NCBI GenBank assembly: GCA_029051915.1
Contig: JAIDKM010000140.1
Span: forward strand, 1-8,625
Reading direction: 5' to 3'
Source: Alistipes sp.
GTDB lineage: Bacteria > Bacteroidota > Bacteroidia > Bacteroidales > Rikenellaceae
DNA length: 8,625 nt
In this document: positions 1-6,057 of the stretch, one piece after another
How positions within the stretch are numbered: the stretch's first letter is position 1
Layout: every line of letters starts with the position of its first letter
Program-made: the position numbers and the translations under genes
Notes under the pieces: model-generated
Databases searched by the model: none
Told to the model about the DNA's origin: nothing
Seen by the model: only the letters and a program-made list of their open reading frames with translations

Positions 1-537
1 GGCGGCGAACTCCTTGCGCTTGACGCCCTCGCGGACGGTAGCCATCTGAGGCCGGTGGTCGGGATTGACGATCGTGGCGATGATGTTGCCGCCGAAAGCG
101 GGACGGATCTGATAAAGCAAATCGGAATACTCCTTGCCGCTCTTGGGATCCTTGTGATCGCCGATGACGAGCTGCGTACAATCGGCCGTCAGACCGCTAT
201 GCAGAGCCGACGAGACGCGCGGAGCGAAGTCGCGGCCGATGCAAGTAGCCCCGAACAAGACGATCTGCGGCTTCTCCTGCTCGATCAGACCGCACAACAC
301 GGCCGTATGGGGCAACGTACGGAACGGAGCGAAAGTTTTGTCGTCGGCGATCCAGACGGTATCGGCGCCGTACTTGGCCAACTCCTTCTCGATGCCGGCG
401 AGGTTCTCGCCCAACACCACGGCGTCGAGACCGACGCCCAACGTAGAGGCCAGCTCGCGGCCCTTGGTCAACAATTCGAGACTCACGTCGGCGACCTTGC
501 CCTCCTCGATCTCGATATAGACGAATATACTGTTCAT
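1..537 (-). CDS. etfA: Electron transfer flavoprotein subunit alpha, N-terminal part (runs off window)
   Basis: The alpha subunit pairs with EtfB to carry electrons between flavin dehydrogenases (such as acyl-CoA dehydrogenases) and downstream acceptors in the cytoplasm. The visible 179 codons begin MNSIFVYIEIEEGKV and include a GRDFAPR segment followed by SGLTADCTQL, then RPAFGGN and RPQMATVREG, all typical of the EtfA N-terminal domain. The C-terminal FAD-binding domain lies beyond position 1, so its FAD residues cannot be checked. The ATG at 537-535 lies 13 bases after the etfB stop, matching the usual etfB-etfA operon order and implying co-transcription. The frame is open to the window edge with no sign of damage. 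In many Bacteroidales an acyl-CoA dehydrogenase gene follows; that is an expectation, not seen here. Confidence 0.95.
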   Translation of the reverse strand, partial: MNSIFVYIEIEEGKVADVSLELLTKGRELASTLGVGLDAVVLGENLAGIEKELAKYGADTVWIADDKTFAPFRTLPHTAVLCGLIEQEKPQIVLFGATCIGRDFAPRVSSALHSGLTADCTQLVIGDHKDPKSGKEYSDLLYQIRPAFGGNIIATIVNPDHRPQMATVREGVKRKEFAA

Positions 538-550
538 AAGAAAAAACGCA

Positions 551-1429
551 TTAACCGAGCGTGTGGCTCGCGATAAGTTCGACCATCAGTGAATTGATAT
601 CCTCGTCGGCAGCCGAAAGGCGCTTGGCCTCCTTGGCCTGGAAGACGACGTTCTCGATCTTCTTGACCTTCGTAGGCGAACCGGTGAGACCCAGCTGCTC
701 GGGATCGGGGTCGACGTCGGCGGCCGAAAACTCGACGATCTGCAAATAAGGCTTGGCGGCGGCGCGCAAAGCAACCTCGGAATCGGGAGCGGCGGCGATC
801 TCGGAAGAAGCGAGGGCGCACTTGAACTTCATGACCCGCTTGGCATTGCGCGGCCGGCACTCGGGAGCCGAAGCGTTGACGGTGATGACGGCGGGAACGG
901 GGCACTCGACGACCTCGGTGCCGGAGCTGAGGCGCCGCTTGATGATGAGCGACTGCTCCTTGATTTCGACGATCTCCTCGGCATAGGTAACCTGCGGCAA
1001 GCCCAGTTTCTCGGCGACCTGCGGGCCGACCTGAGCCGTATCGCCGTCGATGGCCTGCCGGCCGGCGAAGATGACGTCGGGCCCGATCTTACGCAAAGCG
1101 CACGAAAGGGCGTAGGACGTAGCGAGCGTATCCGACCCGGCGAACTCGCGGCCGGAGAGAAGGTAACCCCCGTCGGCGCCGCGGAACATGGCGTCGCGGA
1201 TGATGTCGGCGGCACGCTGCGGCCCCATAGTCAAGATATGCACCGTAGCGCCCTCGACGCGATCCTTCAACGAGAGAGCGACCTCCAGCGCATTGAGATC
1301 CTCGGGATTGAAAATGGCGGGCAGCGCGGCGCGGTTGACCGTCCCTTCGGGTGTCATCGCATCCTTACCCACGTTGCGGGTATCGGGCACCTGCTTGGCC
1401 AAGACAACGATTTTCAGTTGCTTTTTCAT
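551..1429 (-). CDS. etfB: Electron transfer flavoprotein subunit beta
   Basis: This 292-residue protein is the beta (FixA-type) subunit of the electron transfer flavoprotein and acts in the cytoplasm as a heterodimer with EtfA. It starts MKKQLKIVVLAKQVPDT, the usual EtfB opening, followed by NPEDLNALE (about residues 41-49). GRQAIDGDTAQVGPQVAE at about 123-140 is the nucleotide-binding signature, which holds AMP in classical ETFs and the second FAD in bifurcating ones. The length is slightly above the roughly 250-260 residues of mitochondrial-type EtfB. The ATG at 1429-1427 fits the family N-terminus. etfA follows after 13 bases. Upstream is the 286-base structured noncoding stretch, and no convincing TAnnTTTG promoter was found there. 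Whether this ETF bifurcates electrons cannot be decided from the sequence by eye. Confidence 0.96.
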   Translation of the reverse strand: MKKQLKIVVLAKQVPDTRNVGKDAMTPEGTVNRAALPAIFNPEDLNALEVALSLKDRVEGATVHILTMGPQRAADIIRDAMFRGADGGYLLSGREFAGSDTLATSYALSCALRKIGPDVIFAGRQAIDGDTAQVGPQVAEKLGLPQVTYAEEIVEIKEQSLIIKRRLSSGTEVVECPVPAVITVNASAPECRPRNAKRVMKFKCALASSEIAAAPDSEVALRAAAKPYLQIVEFSAADVDPDPEQLGLTGSPTKVKKIENVVFQAKEAKRLSAADEDINSLMVELIASHTLG

Positions 1430-1715
1430 AATAGGTATTTAGGAATTAGTAATTGTTGCATTCAAGTCCATTCAAAGTTGTTCTCCGATCTTGTCGGATT
1501 CCTGTTCACCACCTTTTGATGGCAAAAGGTGGAACCAAAACCACCCGACGACTGCCTCGGTCTGCTCCGAAACGGTCTAACGCTGGCTGCGGGCGACTGG
1601 CGCGAATCTGCGAGCAGATCGTCCCCTCCGCCGGGCGCTTTTAGCCCGTTCCTGCGCCTGACGCCCTCGGCATCGTTCGGGAATCTTAAAAACTTTCAGA
1701 GAACGACACCGATTG
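1430..1715. other. Noncoding interval between purA and etfB with several stem-loops
   Basis: This 286-base gap separates two genes of the same strand, purA upstream and etfB downstream. I see no supportable gene in it. Short open frames exist on the plus strand (for example 1453-1644 and 1529-1729), but their translations are Pro/Arg/Ser-rich, resemble no family I know, and look like GC-rich noise. It contains at least three stem-loops: 1509-1532 (10 base pairs, perfect), 1606-1619 (ATCTG/CAGAT with loop CGAG) and 1632-1648 (CGGGC/GCCCG, seven-base loop). None is followed on either strand by a convincing T-run, so they do not look like ordinary intrinsic terminators. The interval must hold the etfBA promoter if that operon is not read through from purA. 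It could be a dispersed intergenic repeat or a structured RNA. Confidence 0.6.
1509..1532. repeat. Perfect 10-bp inverted repeat (hairpin)
   Basis: The arms CCACCTTTTG (1509-1518) and CAAAAGGTGG (1523-1532) are exact reverse complements with a four-base ATGG spacer. It lies 80 bases upstream of the etfB start. On the minus (transcribed) strand the hairpin is followed by TGAACAGG and not by a T-run. It could be a transcript-stabilising or attenuating hairpin, part of a dispersed repeat, or a protein-binding dyad. Sequence alone does not choose between these. Confidence 0.75.
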
Positions 1716-2984
1716 TTAATTTCGGATGATGGTTTCGTCGCGGTCGGGGCCGACGGAGATGATTCGCACGGGAACGCCCGTTTCGCGCTCGATGAACTCG
1801 ACGTAACGGCGGAAAGCGGCGGGGAACTCGTCGTAAGACCGGCATCCGCGCAAATCGCACTTCCACCCCTCGAAGTCGGTATAGAGGGGCTTCAGGTCGC
1901 CGTCGATGCTATACGGGAACTCGGAAGTACGGGAACCGTCGATCTCATAGGCGGTGGCGACGCGGATCGTGTCGAAGTCGTTCATGACGTCGGACTTCAT
2001 CATGATGAGCTGCGTAACGCCGTTAATCATGATGGAATATTTCAAAGCGACGAGGTCGAGCCACCCGCAACGCCGCTTCCGCCCGGTAACGGCGCCGAAC
2101 TCATGGCCGATGCTGCAAAGCCGGTCGCCCGTCTGATCGAAGAGCTCCGTAGGGAACGGCCCGGCGCCGACGCGCGTGCAATAAGCCTTGAAGATACCGT
2201 AGACCTCGCCGATGCGGTTGGGAGCGATGCCGAGACCGGTGCAGACGCCGGCGCAGACGGTATTGGACGAGGTAACGAAGGGATAAGAACCGAAGTCGAC
2301 GTCGAGCAACGTGCCCTGTGCACCCTCGGCCAAAACGCTCCGGCCCTCGGCGAGGGAATCGTTGATGAAGTACTCGCTGTCGACAAACCAGAAGCGCTTG
2401 AGAAACTCGACGGCCTCGAACCACTGCCGTTCGAGCTCGGCGATGTCGTACTGGAATCCGAGGCTCTGCAAGATGCTCTCGTGGCGCGCTTTGGCGCGGG
2501 GGTAGATCTCCGGAAAATCGGGGCTCAGAAGATCGCCGACGCGCATGCCGTTGCGGCTGACCTTGTCAGTATAGGTAGGGCCGATGCCCTTGCCTGTGGT
2601 GCCGATCTTCCCGCTGCCCTTAGCGGCCTCGTAAGCGGCGTCGAGCATGCGGTGAGTAGGCAAGATGAGGTGCGCCTTCTTGGAGATGAAAAGCTGCCGG
2701 GTGAGGTCGTGGCCGCTTTTGGCCAACTCCTCGGCCTCGGCCCGGAACAAAATGGCGTCGATGACCACGCCGTTGCCTATGATATTGGTTTTACCGCCCT
2801 GGAAGATACCCGAAGGAATCGACCGGAGCACGTATTTCTCGCCGCAGAACTCCAGCGTATGGCCGGCATTGGGCCCCCCCTGGAAGCGGGCCACGACATC
2901 GTAACGGGGCGTGAGCACATCCACGACCTTGCCTTTCCCCTCGTCGCCCCACTGCAACCCGAGGATCACGTCGACTTTTTTCAT
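1716..2984 (-). CDS. purA: Adenylosuccinate synthetase
   Basis: PurA joins IMP and aspartate using GTP to make adenylosuccinate, the first committed step from IMP to AMP, in the cytoplasm. The 422-residue protein has the usual family length. WGDEGKGK at residues 12-19 is the N-terminal GTP-binding motif and contains the catalytic Asp14. GGPNAGH at about 36-42 carries the catalytic His42. GTTGKGIGP near residue 130, EGAQGTLLDVD in the middle, GRKRRCGW further on, and SVGPDRDE near the C-terminus follow in the family order. No key residue appears missing. The ATG at 2984-2982 gives the canonical MKKVDVILGLQWGDEG start. A TATCTTTG promoter lies about 44 bases upstream, so the gene probably has its own promoter. 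etfB lies 286 bases downstream on the same strand. Confidence 0.98.
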   Translation of the reverse strand: MKKVDVILGLQWGDEGKGKVVDVLTPRYDVVARFQGGPNAGHTLEFCGEKYVLRSIPSGIFQGGKTNIIGNGVVIDAILFRAEAEELAKSGHDLTRQLFISKKAHLILPTHRMLDAAYEAAKGSGKIGTTGKGIGPTYTDKVSRNGMRVGDLLSPDFPEIYPRAKARHESILQSLGFQYDIAELERQWFEAVEFLKRFWFVDSEYFINDSLAEGRSVLAEGAQGTLLDVDFGSYPFVTSSNTVCAGVCTGLGIAPNRIGEVYGIFKAYCTRVGAGPFPTELFDQTGDRLCSIGHEFGAVTGRKRRCGWLDLVALKYSIMINGVTQLIMMKSDVMNDFDTIRVATAYEIDGSRTSEFPYSIDGDLKPLYTDFEGWKCDLRGCRSYDEFPAAFRRYVEFIERETGVPVRIISVGPDRDETIIRN

Positions 2985-3027
2985 TATGACCTTAACTTAT
3001 TTTGGCGCAAAAGACGTTTTTTGCATC

Positions 3028-3060
3028 CAAAGATAAGAAATTTTATCCGAAAAAAGCAAC
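3028..3060 (-). promoter_or_regulatory. Putative purA promoter (Bacteroidetes TAnnTTTG type)
   Basis: On the minus strand TATCTTTG (3035-3028) matches the Bacteroidetes -7 element TAnnTTTG exactly. GTTG at 3060-3057, 21 bases upstream, is one mismatch from the -33 TTTG. The implied transcript start is near 3021, giving a leader of about 35-40 bases before the purA ATG. The exact -7 match and sensible spacing support it; no experimental start is known here. Confidence 0.6.
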
Positions 3061-3119
3061 TTCCGGAGAGAAGATTCTCGTAGAAAAGCGAATCGCGGAA
3101 AAACCGCCCGATATTGAAA

Positions 3120-3493
3120 AAAGCAGCCTGCAGATGCTGGACGCAGCGCACGGTGAAACCGTAAGCACGAGGATTGCCGTTGAGCGGGTTCATGTTACCC
3201 GAGTCAAAGCGCAAGTGGCTCACATTGCTATTCCCTGCAGCGTAGGGAGAAGCAGACCAGTAACCACCGTACGTGCCGACACCCGCCAGGGCTCCCGACG
3301 GGTAATTGCGGTAGCCCGATGCAGCCTTATGAGCAATCGCTGGAATGGATGGCAGGAAGAGAGGCCTCCCGACAAACTGAAATGCACAACTGACGATGCC
3401 GGAATTTGCATCGTGAGCGGACTGCTGAATCTGCGGCCGCGCTGGCGGGAACCCAAATATTCCCCGCCACTCCGGGCCGAAGCTGCTTGGCAA
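3120..3493 (-). pseudogene. 5'-truncated fragment of a FISUMP / C-type-lectin-like variable-domain protein
   Basis: The minus strand encodes an uninterrupted run of about 120 residues matching the C-terminal domain of variable Bacteroidales surface proteins. The landmarks are NSGIVSCAFQFVGRPLFLP, GYRNYPSGAL, GTYGGYWSASPY, LRFDSGNMNPLNG and the terminal AYGFTVRCVQHLQ. This domain family is annotated as FISUMP/major paralogous domain, and C-lectin-fold relatives are targets of diversity-generating retroelements. No signal peptide or N-terminal region is present. The only start near the fragment edge is a TTG at 3493, 18 bases from the stop of the preceding gene, and the frame drifts past RCVQHLQ through the purA promoter to a TAA overlapping the purA ATG. 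These features point to a gene remnant or silent cassette. In the 60 codons from GYRN to RCVQ, 17 end in T, unlike the strongly C/G-ending neighbours. A small real protein is possible but unlikely. Confidence 0.65.
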
Positions 3494-3510
3494 ACGAAAA
3501 AAAGGGAAGA

Positions 3511-3819
3511 TCAGAGATCGTCGTCGGAGCCGTCGCCCGACTCGGAACCGTCGTCCTGGATCTCGTCGGCGCCCTTGATCTCGTCGTCGTAATAATCCTT
3601 CTCGTCCTCCTCCTGGGAGTTGTCGTCGATCTTGACGTCGATCTTGACCAGATAAGCCACCTCGGCCGTATCAAAAGGAACGGCGTAGAAAAAGTCGCCG
3701 TTGGGCTTGTCGACGCGCATCATGGCGTCGGTGAATCCTGTCGGATATTTCTCCTTCAAAGCCTCCTGCAACTCGGGGCTGAGATTACGATAACTTGTTA
3801 CGATATGCTTCTTCACCAT
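3511..3819 (-). CDS. Conserved hypothetical protein with acidic C-terminal tail (102 aa)
   Basis: This 102-residue protein has a globular N-terminal part (about 1-65) starting MVKKHIVTSYRNLSPELQ, with KYPTGFTDAMMRVDKPNG and FFYAVPFDTAEVAYLVKIDVKID. A disordered, very acidic tail (about 66-102) follows, rich in Asp, Glu, Ser and Gly and ending GDGSDDDL. It has no signal peptide or membrane segment, so it is probably cytoplasmic. I recognise the style as a small conserved Bacteroidales protein of unknown function but cannot name a family. The ATG at 3819-3817 is chosen because the frame upstream becomes antisense to ligA and loses protein-like character. It is transcribed divergently from ligA with a shared AT-rich upstream region, and a TATACTTG motif lies about 33 bases upstream. 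The acidic tail suggests DNA mimicry or binding to a basic partner, but that is only a guess. Confidence 0.8.
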   Translation of the reverse strand: MVKKHIVTSYRNLSPELQEALKEKYPTGFTDAMMRVDKPNGDFFYAVPFDTAEVAYLVKIDVKIDDNSQEEDEKDYYDDEIKGADEIQDDGSESGDGSDDDL

Positions 3820-3852
3820 AATCTGTCGGTAGTAGTGTTTGAAAATTTTCTG

Positions 3853-3860
3853 CAAGTATA
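3853..3860 (-). promoter_or_regulatory. Putative -7 element for the 102-aa hypothetical gene
   Basis: TATACTTG on the minus strand (3860-3853) is one mismatch from TAnnTTTG and lies about 33 bases upstream of the ATG at 3819, similar to the purA arrangement. No good TTTG is seen 19-21 bases further upstream, so support is moderate. Confidence 0.35.
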
Positions 3861-3942
3861 AACAAAATTTGCGTACAGCAGTACATCCGTATTTTTTTTT
3901 TGCATTTTTTTTGATTTTAATGGCTCTTACGAACAAATTACG

Positions 3943-3950
3943 TACCTTTA
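3943..3950 (+). promoter_or_regulatory. Putative -7 element for the ligA operon
   Basis: TACCTTTA matches TAnnTTTG except for the final base and sits about 65 bases before the chosen ligA ATG. AATG at 3919-3922, 20 bases upstream, is a weak -33 candidate, and the T tracts lie just beyond it. It would drive ligA, dapA and the two exported-protein genes if they form one operon. Confidence 0.4.
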
Positions 3951-3957
3951 CACATCC

Positions 3958-3980
3958 TATCCCCCTCGCGCGGGGAGATA
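3958..3980 (+). promoter_or_regulatory. Small stem-loop in the ligA leader
   Basis: TATCCCC (3958-3964) can pair with GGGG plus ATA (3972-3975 and 3978-3980) with an AG bulge and a CTCGCGC loop. It would lie at the very 5' end of the transcript if the -7 call at 3943 is right. A 5' stabilising hairpin is possible, but the structure is short and may be chance. Confidence 0.3.
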
Positions 3981-4014
3981 ACGACAGAAGATTTTGCCTA
4001 CACACCTTGAGTAT

Positions 4015-6045
4015 ATGGACCGCGTAAGGATCGAGGAGTTGCGCCGGCAACTCGAATATCACAACCGCAGATACTACGTCGACAATGCACCCGAAATCCC
4101 GGACTACGAATTCGACGCCCTGATGCGCGAACTCCAGGAACTCGAACGCCGACACCCCGAACACGCAGACCCCAACTCGCCGACGCAACGTGTGGGCAGC
4201 GACCTGACGGCCGAATTCGAGACCGTACGCCACCGCTACCCCATGCTCTCGCTGGGAAACACCTACTCGCTCGAAGAACTCCACGAATTCCTGGAACGCA
4301 TCGAACGCGAAGCCGGCGAGACGGAGTATGTCTGCGAACTGAAATTCGACGGCACGGCGATCTCGCTGACCTACGAAAACGGCGAACTGCTGCGTGCCGT
4401 AACGCGCGGAGACGGTGTGGCGGGAGACGACGTAACGGCCAACGTCCGCACGATCCGCACGGTACCGCTCCGCCTGCAAGGCACGGGATGGCCGTCCTAT
4501 TTTGAAATCCGGGGCGAAGTGCTGATGCCCTATGCGTCGTTCGACAAGATCAACGCCGAACGCGAAGCGGCGGGAGAGACCCTTTTCGCCAATCCCCGCA
4601 ATGCAGCGGCCGGCACGCTCAAACAACAATCGTCGGCCGTGGTGGCGCGGCGCGGACTGGACTGCACGCTCTATCAACTATCGGGCGACGACCTCCCGTT
4701 CGCGACCCACTGGGCGAGCCTGCAGAAAGCCCGCGAATGGGGATTCAAGATCTCGGAACATGCCCGCATCTGCCGCACGACGGCCGAAGTGGACGCCTTC
4801 ATCGCCCACTGGGACGAAGCGCGGCGCGAACTACCGGTGCCGACGGACGGAGTAGTCATCAAAGTGAACGACTTTGCGGAACGTCGCCGGATCGGATTCA
4901 CGTCCAAAGCCCCGAAGTGGGCCGTAGCCTACAAGTTCAAGGCGGAACAAGCGCTGACGCGTCTGCTGAGCGTAGACTTTCAAGTAGGCCGCACGGGAGC
5001 GATAACGCCGGTGGCGAATCTTGACCCGGTGCAACTGGCGGGCACGACCGTACGCCGGGCGACGCTCCACAATGCGGAACAGATGGCGCTGCTGGACATT
5101 CGCCCGGGCGACATGGTATATGTGGAAAAAGGCGGCGAGATCATCCCCAAGATCACGGGAGTGGAACTTGCCGAACGCCCGGCCGACAGCCGCCCGTTCG
5201 AATACATAACGACCTGCCCCGAATGCGGCACGCCCCTGGTGCGATACGAAGGCGAAGCGAAACACTACTGCCCCAATCAAAGCGGATGCCGCCCCCAGAT
5301 CATCGGCCGCATCATCCATTTCATCCGCCGCAAGGCGATGGACATCGAAGGACTGGGCGAAGAGACCGTGGAACTGCTCTACGAAAACGGCCTGCTGCAC
5401 GACCTGTCGGATCTATACGACCTGAAAGCCCCGCAGCTGGCGCCGCTGCCCCGTCTGGGCGAAAAATCGGCGGAAAACATCGTACGCTCGATCGCGGCGT
5501 CGCGGGAAGTGCCCTTTCATCGGGTGCTGTTCGGACTGGGAATCCGCTTCGTAGGCGAGACGACGGCGAAATATCTTGCCGAACATTTCCGCTCGCTGGA
5601 TGCTGTGATGGCTGCCACGCGCGAAGAACTGGAAGAAGCGGACGAAGTAGGCGCGAAGATCGCCGAAGCGATCGCGGACTACTTCGACGATGCGGAAAAC
5701 CTGCGGATCATCGGCCGCCTGCGCGAAGCGGGCGTACGTCTGGAAGCGGAAGAACGCCAGCGCGCCTCGGAGACGCTGGCGGGAAAGGCCTTCGTGATCT
5801 CGGGCAAGTTTCGGACGCACAGCCGCGACGAACTCAAAGAACTGATCGAACTGCACGGAGGACGCAATCTGGCGGCCGTATCGGCCAACGTGGACTACAT
5901 CGTGGCGGGCGAAAACATGGGCCCGGCGAAGCTGAAGAAAGCCGAGAAATTGGGAGTAAAAATCATCTCGGAAGAAGAATTCATGGCCCTGATAACAGGC
6001 GAAACGCCCCCGAAAGAAGAACCGAAACAAGGGAAGTTGTTTTAA
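4015..6045 (+). CDS. ligA: NAD-dependent DNA ligase LigA
   Basis: LigA seals nicks in DNA during replication and repair using NAD+. The 676-residue protein has the full domain order. The Ia domain at the N-terminus includes YYVDNAPEIPDYEFD. The adenylation domain carries the nucleotidyl-lysine motif KFDG with Lys110, followed by TRGDG. The OB fold includes KWAVAYKF and QVGRTGAITPVA. A four-cysteine zinc finger has Cys401, Cys404, Cys419 and Cys425. Helix-hairpin-helix repeats follow, and a BRCT domain spans about 587-665, ending in a short charged tail. The spacing agrees closely with E. coli LigA (Lys115; zinc cysteines 408-432). I chose the ATG at 4015, giving MDRVRIEELR, over a TTG at 3994 that would add seven residues not typical of the family. 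dapA follows after 12 bases, so the two are probably co-transcribed. Confidence 0.98.
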   Translation: MDRVRIEELRRQLEYHNRRYYVDNAPEIPDYEFDALMRELQELERRHPEHADPNSPTQRVGSDLTAEFETVRHRYPMLSLGNTYSLEELHEFLERIEREAGETEYVCELKFDGTAISLTYENGELLRAVTRGDGVAGDDVTANVRTIRTVPLRLQGTGWPSYFEIRGEVLMPYASFDKINAEREAAGETLFANPRNAAAGTLKQQSSAVVARRGLDCTLYQLSGDDLPFATHWASLQKAREWGFKISEHARICRTTAEVDAFIAHWDEARRELPVPTDGVVIKVNDFAERRRIGFTSKAPKWAVAYKFKAEQALTRLLSVDFQVGRTGAITPVANLDPVQLAGTTVRRATLHNAEQMALLDIRPGDMVYVEKGGEIIPKITGVELAERPADSRPFEYITTCPECGTPLVRYEGEAKHYCPNQSGCRPQIIGRIIHFIRRKAMDIEGLGEETVELLYENGLLHDLSDLYDLKAPQLAPLPRLGEKSAENIVRSIAASREVPFHRVLFGLGIRFVGETTAKYLAEHFRSLDAVMAATREELEEADEVGAKIAEAIADYFDDAENLRIIGRLREAGVRLEAEERQRASETLAGKAFVISGKFRTHSRDELKELIELHGGRNLAAVSANVDYIVAGENMGPAKLKKAEKLGVKIISEEEFMALITGETPPKEEPKQGKLF

Positions 6046-6057
6046 ATACAGAGAGTT

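Larger units (their letters stand above)
3820..4014. other. Divergent AT-rich intergenic region with long T tracts
   Basis: This 195-base gap lies between the divergent hypothetical gene and ligA. It is far more AT-rich than the coding sequence around it and contains a run of ten T (3892-3901) and one of eight T (3905-3912) on the plus strand. It also has GTAC three times (3873, 3881, 3942), the first two forming a short dyad with a four-base spacer. The tracts may be UP-like or bent DNA serving both promoters. No coding sequence is supported here; open frames through it, including a 388-codon minus-strand frame, are antisense to ligA. Confidence 0.6.

Noticed and set aside
1509..1532. Hairpin as an intrinsic terminator for purA
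   Set aside because: The stem is good, but no T-run follows on the minus strand, so it fails the usual terminator pattern.
1453..1729. Short plus-strand open frames between etfB and purA
   Set aside because: The translations are Pro/Arg/Ser-rich with no recognisable domain, overlap each other in different frames and lie over stem-loops. They are better read as noncoding.
1713..3083. 456-codon open frame on the plus strand opposite purA
   Set aside because: It is antisense to purA, whose motifs are complete. Its Gly/Ala/Asp/Val-rich composition is the mirror of GC-rich codon usage and matches no family I know.
3117..3139. CAGC/GCTG stem followed by six T on the minus strand as a terminator at the fragment end
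   Set aside because: The stem is only four base pairs with an eight-base loop, too weak to call.
3994..4014. TTG start giving ligA seven extra residues
   Set aside because: The ATG at 4015 gives the family-typical N-terminus, and no better ribosome binding site precedes the TTG.
3820..4677. Upstream extension of the 102-aa hypothetical protein to a 388-codon minus-strand frame
   Set aside because: The extension is antisense to ligA and crosses the AT-rich divergent promoter region. The natural protein start is the ATG at 3819.
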